Positions 23,869 through 32,804 of a DNA stretch of 64,000 bases are shown in pieces. This DNA is from Fuchsiella alkaliacetigena (lineage in GTDB: Bacteria; Bacillota; Halanaerobiia; Halobacteroidales; Acetohalobiaceae). The notes under the pieces were generated by a model. The model searched no databases. It saw nothing but the letters and a program-made list of their open reading frames with translations, and was not told where the DNA came from. The translations under genes were made by a program, and so were the position numbers. Numbering within the stretch: the first letter of the stretch is position 1; each line of letters begins with the position of its first letter. The DNA lies in assembly GCF_023227765.1 (NCBI RefSeq), contig NZ_JALKBZ010000002.1, positions 62,001-126,000 of the forward strand. The letters run 5' to 3'.

Positions 23869-25669
23869 GATTAGCACCTACCTCTGCTATTCTTCCCGAC
23901 TTTAAGACAGAATCATAGAGCTTACTATAGACTCCATCCTTGGTCAATAATTCTTCATGGCTCCCCTGCTCAACAATCTGCCCCTGCTTGACTACCAAAA
24001 TACGATCTGCCCTCTGTACCGTCCAGAGTCGATGAGCAATAATAAAGGTAGTCCGATCTTTAAGTACTTCTTTTAGCGCTAACTGCATCTTCTCTTCAGT
24101 TTCGATATCTATACTAGAAGTAGGTTCATCAAGAATCAATAATTTAGGATCTGTCAACAACATCCGGGCCATAGTTAACCGCTGCTTCTGCCCACCAGAA
24201 AGATTGACTCCCCGTTCTCCTATAGGAGTTTCGTATCCAAGTGGTAATGAAGTAATAAAATCATGAATCTGAGCCAGTTTAGCAGATTCAATAATATCTT
24301 CCATAGAAGCCTCCGGTGTCCCATAAGATATATTCTCGCGAATAGAGGCCGCAAAGAGAAAGTTGTTCTGGAGTAAGATACCTACCTGTCGCCGAAGACT
24401 GTCTATAGTAACCTCCTTTACATTATGACCATCAATCAATACTTCTCCGCTATCAGGATCATAAAATCGAGGTATTAGCTGAACTAGAGTACTTTTGCCC
24501 GCGCCAGTTGCACCTACAATAGCTATAGTTTCACCGGGATTAACAGTCAGATTAATTCCTTTTAAGATCTGACTATCATTCTGATAGGAAAAAGAAACAT
24601 CTTTAAACTCAACTCCACCACTAATCATTGGTAGCTCGTAAGCTCCAGGTTCATTTTTAATGTCAGGTTCAATATCCAAAATTTCAAAGATTCTTTCGGC
24701 AGAAGCAACAGCTTGAGAGCTGAAATTAACCATCATTCCCGTCTGTCTAATAGGCTTCATTAACATAGATATATATCCTAGAAAGCCAACCAGAACTCCT
24801 ACCGAAACTGTCTGATTAATAATTAACCGACCACCATACCAGACTACCAGCGTAGTACCCAAGCCCAATACGAAGCGAGCGTAGGGCATCCATTTAGCTG
24901 ACAGCTTAGCTGTTTTCATTTTAATATCGAAGTATCTTCTATTCTCCTCTGTAAATCGTTCAACCTCCCAACTTTTCTGCCCAAAGAGCTTAACAACTTC
25001 GATACCATTGAAAACCTCCTGAGCTATCGATGTTAGTTGGGCTAGCTTATTCCTAGCCTTACGGAACATAGGCCTAACTCCAGTAGCATAACTCTTCATA
25101 GCCAGTATCATCAAAGGTATCATCAGCAAGTATAGAATGGCTAATTTGAACTCCCAACTAAACATAATAATGAATATTCCCACTATGGTCAACAGATTTC
25201 CAGAGATATGAACACTAGCACTCGATAAGAATCTATTTAATGTATCAGCATCAGCCGTTAAGCGGGACATAATATCTCCTGTGCGGCTCTGATCATAGAA
25301 CAAAAAGGAAAGCTTGTTAAGATGAGTATATAGTTTTTGGCGAATATCATGGATAATACTCTGAGATACATATTCAGCTATATATCTTTTAGTAAAGTCT
25401 ATAACCCCTTTTAATATTGATATGGCTACCATAATAAGGGCCAGCAACCAGAGATAGTCTACTTCTTCCACTGCAATCATATTATCTATACCATATCGGA
25501 TAAGCCAAGGAGGAAGAAGCCCCAATCCTGTAGAAATTAAAACACCACATACTACTCCCAGTAAGGCTAAACAATGATCCTGGGCATAACCAATAAGTCG
25601 GATTAATACTTTTAGCATAGATTTATCTGTAGGTATATTTTCTTTGTCATCCTTCTTGGGGTTTAACAT
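23852..25669 (-). CDS. ABC exporter half-transporter (YheI-like)
   Basis: 605 residues: six-helix exporter membrane domain (about 20-310), then the ATPase domain with GATGAGKST near 383, signature LSGGQKQRLTMAR near 488, LLILDEPTSSID (Walker B with Glu), and the switch histidine in IIAHRLWT. It overlaps the next gene by 17 nt from that gene's preferred start, the usual arrangement for a heterodimeric type IV exporter such as YheI/YheH or BmrCD. Such pumps export drugs or lipids-like compounds; the substrate here is unknown. Good GAAGGAGG site. Confidence 0.9.
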   Translation of the reverse strand: MLNPKKDDKENIPTDKSMLKVLIRLIGYAQDHCLALLGVVCGVLISTGLGLLPPWLIRYGIDNMIAVEEVDYLWLLALIMVAISILKGVIDFTKRYIAEYVSQSIIHDIRQKLYTHLNKLSFLFYDQSRTGDIMSRLTADADTLNRFLSSASVHISGNLLTIVGIFIIMFSWEFKLAILYLLMIPLMILAMKSYATGVRPMFRKARNKLAQLTSIAQEVFNGIEVVKLFGQKSWEVERFTEENRRYFDIKMKTAKLSAKWMPYARFVLGLGTTLVVWYGGRLIINQTVSVGVLVGFLGYISMLMKPIRQTGMMVNFSSQAVASAERIFEILDIEPDIKNEPGAYELPMISGGVEFKDVSFSYQNDSQILKGINLTVNPGETIAIVGATGAGKSTLVQLIPRFYDPDSGEVLIDGHNVKEVTIDSLRRQVGILLQNNFLFAASIRENISYGTPEASMEDIIESAKLAQIHDFITSLPLGYETPIGERGVNLSGGQKQRLTMARMLLTDPKLLILDEPTSSIDIETEEKMQLALKEVLKDRTTFIIAHRLWTVQRADRILVVKQGQIVEQGSHEELLTKDGVYSKLYDSVLKSGRIAEVGANHVKGI

Positions 25670-25717
25670 TATTTTCCTCCTTCTTCACCTGACCCTAAAA
25701 CATTATAATTCCAAATA

Positions 25718-26309
25718 TTATAAATAAAATAAATAAGTGAGGGGTATAAATACTAATACAATTAACAGTAAATTACCCCAAATAGCTCTGCCAACATCGC
25801 CAAAGGTCCAGAACACATTTGAAGCAATCTGAACACCATCAGCAAAGTACTGCATAGCCGTAGTCTCAGCAATGAAAGGAGAACCAAGAACTACACCGGT
25901 TAAAATCATAATCTCTGCAGAGACCTGCTTATACTTAGCCAGAGCCAATATATTAAAGTAGAAATTAAGGCCCAAACAAAGGCCAGGAGATCCCAGTGGG
26001 TTTTTAAGTATATTCTGCATTATTGCTCCCCAAACCGAAAGTCCGGCCCCGCCAGCAATAGCAGTCAGAATTCTGGGCAAGCGGATATTCTAGATTATAG
26101 TATTAGCACTTCCTAGCTGACTTCCTACAAGTACCTTAGCAACATCCATTACTGGTGCCTTAAATATCCCTACAACTACTGAGTAGATAGCTAAGACTAT
26201 TAGTAGAATAATCAATACAACTCCAAATAATACCTTCCTGCCTATCGACTCTTCATACTGCACGGTTTTATTAAGTATGTAAAAGTATTCTTTCCAGAAA
26301 AATATAAAC
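25718..26309 (-). pseudogene. Decayed FecCD/BtuC-type iron or cobamide permease
   Basis: The minus strand encodes pieces of a FecCD-family permease: YFYILNKTV...VLFGVVLIILLIV, then GSANTII, an in-frame TAG where the family usually has a residue such as Trp, then NIRLPRILTAIAGGAGLSVW and MQNILKNPLGSPG. About 70 residues are then missing before SAEIMILTGVVLGSP and FADGVQIASNVFWTFGDVGR, and the last third is absent. No start codon is left at the 5' end. It lies in the riboswitch G unit, so it was probably a corrinoid importer permease. Confidence 0.85.
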
Positions 26310-26326
26310 TAGACTAGCGCTCCGTT

Positions 26327-27058
26327 CTAACCCACCCTCTTTAGAAATAGATTATAGAAAAATTTTGATACTAAAGGAATTAAACCAATAGCAAGTAAAG
26401 ATAGCATAACCTGCGTAGATAGTAGATCTGATAATTCACTGATCTCAGTTATTTGATTCCCGGCATTGGTAAAGATCAAAATGCCAGGTAATTGACCTAT
26501 AAAACTTACCCAGTAATAGGTAGTCGCTTTAATAGAAGTAATACCAAAGAAAGAATTAATAACAAAAGAAGGTGTGATTTCAGTTATTCTAAGCAAAAAC
26601 AATAGACTTGCTCCATACTCCTGTGAGATCTGCTCAATTAAGCTAAAATAATCTTCAAATGATTTTTTGACCCAATTTCGAAATGCATATCGACTCAATA
26701 AAAAGCCAACTAAAACTCCAAGGCTAACAGATAATGTAACAAGAATAGACCCTAACCAAAAATCAAAGATAGCTCCAGCAACAATGGTTAATACACCACT
26801 ACCTGGAATTGAAATTACTGCAAAGAAAAAACGAATCAAAAAGAAAATTAATAGTGTTAATAAAAAATAATTATCAGTATAAAAATGTAATCTCTGCAAA
26901 TTGTTCTGAAACCAACTTAAGTTAATAGAGATATCAGAAAGAAAAGTATAAAATATGGCTGTAAGAAGCAACAAAGAAATAAATTGAGCAATTCTCTTTC
27001 TGTTAAAATCAGAATAAGCAATTATTTTTTTGCTAAATCCAGAGTAAACTTTCTCCAC
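26327..27058 (-). CDS. VTT-domain (TVP38/TMEM64, DedA-like) membrane protein
   Basis: 243 residues with five to six hydrophobic segments. The VTT core is visible: RFFFAVISIPGSGVLTIVAGAIFD near residues 76-99, LSRYAFRNWVKKS, LLFLLRITEITPSFVINSFFGITSIK near 154-179, and YYWVSFIGQLPGILIFTNAG. The start is GTG at 27058 behind AAAGGTAGG. It is the first gene behind cobalamin riboswitch G. DedA-related proteins act in lipid scrambling or ion-coupled transport; the B12 link hints at a cobalt or cobamide role, but this is inference. Confidence 0.82.
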   Translation of the reverse strand: MEKVYSGFSKKIIAYSDFNRKRIAQFISLLLLTAIFYTFLSDISINLSWFQNNLQRLHFYTDNYFLLTLLIFFLIRFFFAVISIPGSGVLTIVAGAIFDFWLGSILVTLSVSLGVLVGFLLSRYAFRNWVKKSFEDYFSLIEQISQEYGASLLFLLRITEITPSFVINSFFGITSIKATTYYWVSFIGQLPGILIFTNAGNQITEISELSDLLSTQVMLSLLAIGLIPLVSKFFYNLFLKRVG

Positions 27059-27116
27059 TAGAATACACCTACCTTTAATGGCCTAAATAGATCAATATAG
27101 ACTTGATTAAAAAATC

Positions 27117-27150
27117 AAAAAACCTGTCTTCGATGAATAGAAGACAGGAC
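27117..27150 (-). terminator. Riboswitch G terminator
   Basis: The stem CCTGTCTTC/GAAGACAGG is followed by T6 on the minus strand. Confidence 0.85.
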
Positions 27151-27226
27151 TCAGTAATTAAGTATAATGCTAAAACTCCTCAACTTACCTACCTCTCTTG
27201 CCATCGAAGCAACAGCAGGTTAAATA

Positions 27227-27408
27227 ATTAGGCAGGTCTCCTGACTTCTGGCTTTAAGGACTTTACCTTCCCTGAATACTAAGATATCCAAGTGGCTTAG
27301 CAAGTCTACTCTTTTGCCAGTTACAGTGGCGGGCCCGTTCAGGATTTACACCTGATTCCCTATTCTCCCCTGGCCATAGCCAGAGGCACCTAACTATTAA
27401 CGATATTA
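27227..27408 (-). promoter_or_regulatory. Cobalamin riboswitch G (VTT protein and permease remnant)
   Basis: B12 box AGTCAGGAGACCTGCC near 27246-27231, GGGCCCGCCACTGTAACTGG near 27338, AGGGAATCAGGTG. The linker hairpin with loop CGATGGC is at 27187-27221. Class I aptamer. Confidence 0.95.
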
Positions 27409-27443
27409 AATTTTTAAATAAATCAACTTAATCTTAAAATAAA

Positions 27444-27472
27444 TACTTCTATAAACAATAACTAAATCCTTC
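27444..27472 (-). promoter_or_regulatory. Sigma-H-type promoter of leader G
   Basis: GAAGGA-N17-GAAGTA on the minus strand. The -10 side has GAAGT instead of GAAT, so it is the weaker end of the series. Confidence 0.4.
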
Positions 27473-27507
27473 TTTGTATTAATAAAAATAACTAGAATTA
27501 TAAATTA

Positions 27508-27535
27508 ATATTATTGTCGATTTTCCACATAATAT
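27508..27535 (+). promoter_or_regulatory. Possible sigma-E-type promoter of the DUF1540 gene
   Basis: ATATT-N15-CATAATAT resembles the sigma-E consensus (ATATT...CATACAAT) and ends 33 nt before the start codon. Single-site match only. Confidence 0.3.
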
Positions 27536-27568
27536 ATCTGTAGAGAAAAGAAAGGAGGATATACTAAC

Positions 27569-27724
27569 ATGTCTTGCAATGATATCAAGTGTGCTGTAAG
27601 CAACTGCAAACACTGGGAACAACAGCACTGTACAGCTTCAGGAATAGAAGTTAATGTTGACGGCGGTGGTCAAAGCGCCCAAAACCAAGAGAAAACAAAC
27701 TGTAGTACCTTTGAAACTGAATAG
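27569..27724 (+). CDS. Cysteine-rich DUF1540 protein
   Basis: 51 residues, too short for usual ORF cut-offs. Cysteines occur as C...C...CKHW...C...C, the pattern of DUF1540 proteins of Clostridia. AAAGGAGG lies 8-9 nt before the ATG and a clear terminator follows. The protein probably binds a metal through its five cysteines. It is divergent from the riboswitch G unit. The function of the family is unknown; several members are linked to sporulation. Confidence 0.82.
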   Translation: MSCNDIKCAVSNCKHWEQQHCTASGIEVNVDGGGQSAQNQEKTNCSTFETE

Positions 27725-27739
27725 TTAAGCCATTAGTTT

Positions 27740-27766
27740 AAAGGCCACAGCTTAATTGTGGCCTTT
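27740..27766 (+). terminator. Terminator of the DUF1540 gene
   Basis: Stem AAAGGCCACA/TGTGGCCTTT with a short loop, 16 nt after the stop codon. Confidence 0.8.
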
Positions 27767-27780
27767 ACTAGCTTCAATAT

Positions 27781-27815
27781 AAAAAATCTCAATCCTTAAT
27801 AATAAAAGATTGGAA
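27781..27815 (-). terminator. Terminator after codY
   Basis: The stem CCAATCTT/AAGGATTG is followed by a T6 run on the minus strand, about 55 nt after the codY stop. Confidence 0.65.
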
Positions 27816-27868
27816 CAACCAATTAAGTTATTAAGTCTTAAAAAAAATATAAGTTCCAAAGTTGAAGA

Positions 27869-28666
27869 CTAAATTAATTTAACTCCTTGTTCATCAAATT
27901 TATCCAAAAGCCTATCGTTTAAAATCTTAATATGAGTTCCTTTAGCTCCTAAAGAACGAGACTCTACAACTCCAGCACTTTCAAATTTTCGCAAAGCATT
28001 AACTATCACTGACCTAGTAATTCCAGCTTCATCAGCAACTTTACTAGCTACTACTATCCCCTCTTCATCATCTAATTCAGCAAAAATATGTTCAATCGCC
28101 TCCAGTTCAGAATAAGATAGACTTTCTAAGGCTACCTTAACGCTTACCTCTTTACGAGCCTCAGCTTCCAATTTATCATTTTTTACTCTCAAAATCTCCA
28201 TCCCTACTGTTAAAGCTCCATACTCAGCTAAAATTAAATCATTAGAATCAAACTTCTCGCTAAATCTAGCTAATAATAAAGTACCTAATCTCTCCCCAAC
28301 AGCATTAATAGGAATAATAGTAGTTATTTTATGTGTAAACTGACATCCTTCTCCCAGTTCAAAAACACAATCAGCAGATGTCTGTTCAAAATTAGCTTTA
28401 GTCTCATCGATTGAAAGCAACATCTGATTATATTTTTCCGGAAATATCCCCGGCTCAACAACTTCATCCAACATTATTTCACATTCAAAGTTTTCTAATA
28501 ACCGATAACCAAGTAAACTCCCTTGATTATTTATTATATACACATTAGCTTTAATAGAGCTATTAAGTATTCTAGCCACATCTGTAAAATCAACAAACTG
28601 TTCAGCTGACTTTTGAATAGATCTATTAATCTTTCTAGTTTCTGCTAATATAGCTTCCATTTCCAT
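27869..28666 (-). CDS. codY: GTP- and branched-chain-amino-acid-sensing repressor CodY
   Basis: 265 residues from the ATG at 28666 behind AGGAAGGA. The N-terminal GAF domain holds FVDFTDVARILNSSIKANVYII and GYRLL, the effector-binding region. The C-terminal winged helix has LSYSELEAIEHIF and the recognition helix IVASKVADEAGITRSVIVNALRKFESAGV, which is the strongly conserved CodY signature. It represses nutrient-uptake and stationary-phase genes when GTP and branched-chain amino acids are high. It is transcribed alone from a leader with a terminator-like hairpin and a sigma-H-like element. Confidence 0.95.
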   Translation of the reverse strand: MEMEAILAETRKINRSIQKSAEQFVDFTDVARILNSSIKANVYIINNQGSLLGYRLLENFECEIMLDEVVEPGIFPEKYNQMLLSIDETKANFEQTSADCVFELGEGCQFTHKITTIIPINAVGERLGTLLLARFSEKFDSNDLILAEYGALTVGMEILRVKNDKLEAEARKEVSVKVALESLSYSELEAIEHIFAELDDEEGIVVASKVADEAGITRSVIVNALRKFESAGVVESRSLGAKGTHIKILNDRLLDKFDEQGVKLI

Positions 28667-28743
28667 AGTTATCGTCCTTCCTCTTAAAAACAATTTATTA
28701 TTTAGTTATTCTAGTTTTTAGTTTAAATTAATTATCAAAAGCT

Positions 28744-28771
28744 AAAAAATCTCAATCAAATCTAGATTGAG
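28744..28771 (-). terminator. Hairpin with T-run in the codY leader
   Basis: The stem CTCAATC/GATTGAG is followed by T6 on the minus strand. It lies between the promoter-like element at 28832-28860 and the codY start, so it could act as an attenuator, or simply end the upstream operon if the promoter call is wrong. Confidence 0.6.
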
Positions 28772-28831
28772 TCCCTAAATTAGCTTTTATCTTTACTTTT
28801 TACAACTGATTTGCAAACTTTCTAATTATTT

Positions 28832-28860
28832 CATTCTATAAATTAAAGTTAAACTCCTTC
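28832..28860 (-). promoter_or_regulatory. Sigma-H-type promoter upstream of codY
   Basis: GAAGGA-N18-GAATG on the minus strand, corresponding to a 12-nt sigma-H spacer. Confidence 0.45.
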
Positions 28861-28897
28861 TTTTTTTATAAAAAACCATAACATCGTAACTATACAA

Positions 28898-29782
28898 TTA
28901 CTCCGGCTGCTTATAAACTCGCCAAGTAGGATAAGCAAAATCAATATCTCTTTCTTCTGCAAACCTATCTAAAATTCCTTCATTTAATTGATTTTGTATC
29001 ACTCTTCGTCGACGTACAGAAGTTAAATATCTTAAAGTGATCTCCACCCCACTATCTTTAATATCGGTATAGGTAATTGGTGATAATTTGCTGTATCTAA
29101 TCATATACCGCCGCGCCATCTTCTTAATCTCCTGTCTAGCCTTTTCTTGAATAGACTCACACTCTTTCAGGGCCATATTCAAAACTATCTGTTTAGCCTT
29201 TTTCCAATCACTTTCAAAGGTAACTAAAAAATGCATTTCATTCCAAATATAAGGGAATCCATCAGTATAATTATAAGCCGGCCTCTTAAAAATAGTACTA
29301 TTAGGAATATGGACTAATCTACCAGTACTCTGATCACTCTCTACCCAGTTACCTACCTCCAATAAGGTAGTATAAAAAACACGCACATCGATCACATCAC
29401 CGCAGACATCGCCCCATTCTATACGATCACCCAAATCAAAAGGACGACGAATCAACACCAATACCCAACCAGCAATATTAATTATCACTTCATGTAAAGC
29501 TAAAGCTACACCAGCCGAAATAAAACCTAAATAAGTAACAAAGTTAGCCGTCTGCTCTAACCAAATCAAAGCCAACACAATCAAAGCTAGTCCTGTAGTA
29601 ACATAATAAATATAACGCCGAGTTCGATGACGTTTTTTGAGATTTTCTATTTTAATATTAATAAACCTTACAATTCCAAAAGCTAAAAGATAAGCTAAAA
29701 ATATAACTATAGCTGAAAATGCTAGCTTTTGGATAAAAGGATTATTCCAATCAAATAAGCTTAAAATTTCGCTGATATCCAA
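28898..29782 (-). CDS. Small-conductance mechanosensitive channel (MscS family)
   Basis: 294 residues with an N-terminal helix, two further membrane segments, and the MscS pore/beta domain: VALALHEVIINIAGWVLVLIRRPFDLGDRIEWGD near residues 93-125 and the HIPNSTIF motif near 175. It releases ions on hypo-osmotic shock, relevant for a halophile. The start is TTG directly after the stop of the upstream gene with GGAAGGAGAG before it, so the two are translationally coupled. Confidence 0.88.
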   Translation of the reverse strand: MDISEILSLFDWNNPFIQKLAFSAIVIFLAYLLAFGIVRFINIKIENLKKRHRTRRYIYYVTTGLALIVLALIWLEQTANFVTYLGFISAGVALALHEVIINIAGWVLVLIRRPFDLGDRIEWGDVCGDVIDVRVFYTTLLEVGNWVESDQSTGRLVHIPNSTIFKRPAYNYTDGFPYIWNEMHFLVTFESDWKKAKQIVLNMALKECESIQEKARQEIKKMARRYMIRYSKLSPITYTDIKDSGVEITLRYLTSVRRRRVIQNQLNEGILDRFAEERDIDFAYPTWRVYKQPE

Positions 29783-30724
29783 CTAAACTTTCTCTCCTTC
29801 CGCTACTAAGCTATCCTGTGTCTGCAAAAACTCCATAAACTCTTCCTGCTGATCAGAAATAAACTCATGAATTAAGTATTCAGGCTTTAGCATTTGCAAC
29901 AACTCTGCAGGTGATACCTCAGTAAAAGGCAGATGTTGATCAGACTTAGTAATAAACTCCCGCACTAATTCTTCCTTTTCCGCTAAGCTATCGCTATCCT
30001 TAAACTGCTGATAAATCTTCTCTCTATGTTGATATCTATAAGAACCTGATAACGACTTATGAAGATGAACCCCGTAAATAAAGTCCCATATTTTAGGCAA
30101 ACTTTGCAAAATAGAGTTCAGATAATCTAAAGCCTGCTTTTCATTATTCAGCCTTAAACTAGTATTCATTAAGTGACCTGTATCCAAAAGTAAGCCTACC
30201 TCTTCATAATTCACTTGCTTTAAAAAGTCAAGTGTATCTTCTTGACTTAAAAAAGTTAAACCACTCCACCAAAGATTTTCAAATAATAGCTTGAAATTCA
30301 AATCTAAATCTTTAATGATATCATTTATCACTTCAGCTACTGATTCTAATACCTCTCGGTCATTGTAGTTAAACTGTTGAGTAAATATCTCAGCAGGAGT
30401 TACACTGCTAGCATGAAAAACTACATAATCAACTTGCAGTTGTCTAGCTAAATCCAGCTGCTGTCGATAGGTTTCTCTTACTTCCTCCAGCTCTATATTA
30501 GAAACTAGGCCTTCATTTAAAGGAAGCCAGTCCAAATAATAGGCTAAATGCATCCCTACTATTAATTCTTGCGGAAGCTCTTTTATATCCTCAAGCTCTT
30601 TTAGTCCAGAAGCCGATAGTTCCACTCCAGCAAAACCATGCTCATCACAAAAATCGATTACCTGCTGCCAATCATTATCAAACCATTCTAAGCTATAAAT
30701 ACTAAAATTAAAGAGTTTTTTCAC
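29783..30724 (-). CDS. Sugar phosphate isomerase/epimerase-like TIM barrel
   Basis: 313 residues of the xylose-isomerase-like TIM barrel family (AP endonuclease 2 superfamily). Metal-ligand type residues are seen in GVELSASG near 35, MHLAYYLDW, VFHAS near 102, LLFENLWW near 146, LLDTGHLM near 180 and GVHLHKS near 218. The GTG start is likely. Substrate unknown. Coupled to the MscS gene downstream. Confidence 0.75.
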   Translation of the reverse strand: MKKLFNFSIYSLEWFDNDWQQVIDFCDEHGFAGVELSASGLKELEDIKELPQELIVGMHLAYYLDWLPLNEGLVSNIELEEVRETYRQQLDLARQLQVDYVVFHASSVTPAEIFTQQFNYNDREVLESVAEVINDIIKDLDLNFKLLFENLWWSGLTFLSQEDTLDFLKQVNYEEVGLLLDTGHLMNTSLRLNNEKQALDYLNSILQSLPKIWDFIYGVHLHKSLSGSYRYQHREKIYQQFKDSDSLAEKEELVREFITKSDQHLPFTEVSPAELLQMLKPEYLIHEFISDQQEEFMEFLQTQDSLVAEGEKV

Positions 30725-30765
30725 TATAAATTCACATCCTCAACTTATATTTTAATTCTAAAGAA

Positions 30766-31371
30766 CTAACTGTATAACCAATCCTTTAACTCCTTATGCT
30801 GCTCAATACTATCAAAATCAAAATCCAAGCCATATTTATTTCCTTGAGACCAAGTTACCTTAGCAGTCAGTTGAGTCCAAGTCAAAGAAGCAAAGCTAAA
30901 ATCAAGTACTATTTTGGAGGTCCTTATTTTATTATAACTAATTAACAAAGCTCCTATAGCACTCAGATTTTTAATTATTCCTTCATACTCAGTTGAATCC
31001 ACAAAGTAACTTGTCTCTTTATTTATTTCTATTCTTTCAAATCTCCTTCTTTCAATATGCAAAACATCACCTTGTAGCTCACCCAAAGAGTTAATCCCGT
31101 GCTTAGTTTCTACTTTATTGGTAATTTTAAGCGGTAAATGATAAACTCCTCTCTCAACTCTAAAAATTAAAACAAATATCTGATCTTCCATAAGTAAATC
31201 CATTAAGTCAGCTTTGGGGTTAGGAAATTTCAACTTTAATAAGTTCTCTTCTACAACCTCCACAACCCTAACGGTATATAGCTTGCCCTTTATTCTCATA
31301 TCTGTATTTTGCTTGTTAAATTGATCAACAAAGTCTGCTAGCTGAAAATCTTTAACTAATCTAGTATACAT
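30766..31371 (-). CDS. PilZ domain protein, YcgR-like cyclic-di-GMP effector
   Basis: 201 residues. An N-terminal YcgR-type beta domain (about 15-95) precedes a PilZ domain with the RxxxR motif in ERRRFERIEI near residue 109 and the NxSxxG motif in NLSAIGALL near 137. These bind cyclic di-GMP. Typically such proteins act as flagellar brakes or transcription-linked effectors. With the HD-GYP protein at 5506, it indicates cyclic-di-GMP signalling. A sigma-H-like element lies upstream. Confidence 0.82.
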   Translation of the reverse strand: MYTRLVKDFQLADFVDQFNKQNTDMRIKGKLYTVRVVEVVEENLLKLKFPNPKADLMDLLMEDQIFVLIFRVERGVYHLPLKITNKVETKHGINSLGELQGDVLHIERRRFERIEINKETSYFVDSTEYEGIIKNLSAIGALLISYNKIRTSKIVLDFSFASLTWTQLTAKVTWSQGNKYGLDFDFDSIEQHKELKDWLYS

Positions 31372-31417
31372 TTCTTCTCCCCCAATTATAACTAAAATAA
31401 ACCTCCATTTACAGGTT

Positions 31418-31446
31418 TATTTCTATAAACCTAAATTTATTCCTGC
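31418..31446 (-). promoter_or_regulatory. Sigma-H-like promoter of the PilZ gene
   Basis: GCAGGA-N17-GAAATA on the minus strand. The -10 side is GAAAT, one base off GAAT. Confidence 0.4.
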
Positions 31447-31484
31447 TTAATCTAAGTAGCTTTTCAGAATCTTTCTAGCAATAA

Positions 31485-31520
31485 AAAAGACCTTGACCTG
31501 TTTAAAGCAGATCAAAGCCT
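31485..31520 (-). terminator. Terminator of the lower-ligand operon
   Basis: The stem CTTTGATCTG/CAGGTCAAGG (with G-U pairs) is followed by T6 on the minus strand, after the cblS stop. Confidence 0.7.
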
Positions 31521-31545
31521 TAAAGATATTCCCAGAATTTATATT

Positions 31546-32280
31546 TTAATTGGCTAATTTTCCTAAATAATTAAGGGGTTTATCTATAGTTTTTTCTAGC
31601 TTATCTAATTTATTAGCTGGCAGAGTAATCAATAAAACTGTAGCCGGGCCCGCTGACTTCTCTAAATCCAGCTTAAGCTCTGCTTTCAACTCCAAACGAA
31701 GCTGATTTAACTTTGCTAACAGCTCTGCTTCGTACTTTATTCCTTTAGAACCTACTGGTAAAATATCCTGAACATAGTCTAGACTCAATAACTGCTGCAA
31801 AACTTCCAAATCAGCCATTACCTCTTTAGCTGTTAAAACTTCCTTAGCAACCTTAGGTAAACCTACCGCTACTAAAGCAGCTCCCGCAGCAGAGCTAGCC
31901 AAACGCAGTTCCTCTTTTTTAGCCACTCCAATTACCGTAATTCCTACTCCAGTCTGTATAGTAGCTACATTTTCTTCGGTACTACCATTCAAAAGCTGCT
32001 CTATATCTACATCTAAAAGCTTTACTTCTTCTTCAATTCCCGCAATTATGCTCTGTCCGGTAGGATCTTTCTCCACACAAAGTGTATTAATTACAGAAAT
32101 CGGTCGGGCCCGAACTGCTAAGACTTCCATCAAAGCTACTCGTACAGCTAGTTTACCTACTAGTTCTCCTTCTACCCGAAGAGCATCACCCTCTTTAGGA
32201 CCAATTCCACCTAAAGAATCACAGGCTACTACTAATCTATTTTCTTTATTCAATTCAATTAAAGAAATATCTCTATTCAC
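31546..32280 (-). CDS. cblS: Alpha-ribazole kinase CblS (AIR synthetase/PurM-like)
   Basis: 244 residues from the GTG at 32280; an earlier GTG at 32289 lies within the ribosome site AGAGGTGAT. It has the PurM/AIR-synthase-like fold pattern: VVACDSLGGIGPKEGD near the N terminus, the conserved Asp-containing nucleotide loop, and TGVGITVIGVA. Established knowledge: in the Listeria/Geobacillus CblT-CblS pathway, CblS phosphorylates alpha-ribazole. Here the gene follows cblT by 12 nt and cobT precedes them, which strongly supports this role. It gives alpha-ribazole phosphate for cobamide assembly. Confidence 0.8.
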   Translation of the reverse strand: MNRDISLIELNKENRLVVACDSLGGIGPKEGDALRVEGELVGKLAVRVALMEVLAVRARPISVINTLCVEKDPTGQSIIAGIEEEVKLLDVDIEQLLNGSTEENVATIQTGVGITVIGVAKKEELRLASSAAGAALVAVGLPKVAKEVLTAKEVMADLEVLQQLLSLDYVQDILPVGSKGIKYEAELLAKLNQLRLELKAELKLDLEKSAGPATVLLITLPANKLDKLEKTIDKPLNYLGKLAN

Positions 32281-32292
32281 AACTATCACCTC

Positions 32293-32790
32293 TTAAGAAG
32301 CTCTTTCAAAAATTCGATAAATTAAAATAGCAATCAAAATATTAACTGTAGAAGCTACCAAGAGCATCGGCGTCAAGCCTACAAAAAGTCCCATTCCTAA
32401 CCAAGGAATCAGCAAAGCACTGATGATAACTCCATTAACCAAAGTACCTACTACCGCTGCTGCTATTAAATTAAACTGTTTAGCTAAGAAAGCAAATAAT
32501 AATCCACAACCGCCCATCATAATAGCAATGGGAATATGAATAGGACCTAGCGGAAAACCTGCCTTAAGCGAAGAAACTACGTGTCCTACTCCCAGCACAA
32601 TTGCCCCTTCAACACCCCCAGCAAAAAGAGCTAAAAAGTAACCAGGCGCCGAATCCAACCCTACAGTACCAGTGGGGCTAGGGAGAGGAATCAAGCCTCC
32701 TACTGCTCCTAAAGCTATGAATAAAGCCATTCTAACCAACCTCTTCACGTGCCAAAACTCCTTTTCTTCAGCTTCAATCTCAATACTCAT
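32293..32790 (-). CDS. cblT: Alpha-ribazole transporter CblT (ECF S-component-like)
   Basis: 165 residues, five to six membrane helices, with the look of an ECF substrate-binding S component: VKRLVRMALFIALGAVGGLIPLPSP near the N terminus and a GxxEGAIVLGVGHVVSS loop near residue 60-76. Position directly between cobT and the AIR-synthase-like cblS is the arrangement known for CblT. It imports alpha-ribazole (the nucleoside form of the lower ligand). ATG behind AAAGGAGAG. Confidence 0.82.
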   Translation of the reverse strand: MSIEIEAEEKEFWHVKRLVRMALFIALGAVGGLIPLPSPTGTVGLDSAPGYFLALFAGGVEGAIVLGVGHVVSSLKAGFPLGPIHIPIAIMMGGCGLLFAFLAKQFNLIAAAVVGTLVNGVIISALLIPWLGMGLFVGLTPMLLVASTVNILIAILIYRIFERAS

Positions 32791-32804
32791 TTTTAAACTC
32801 TCCT

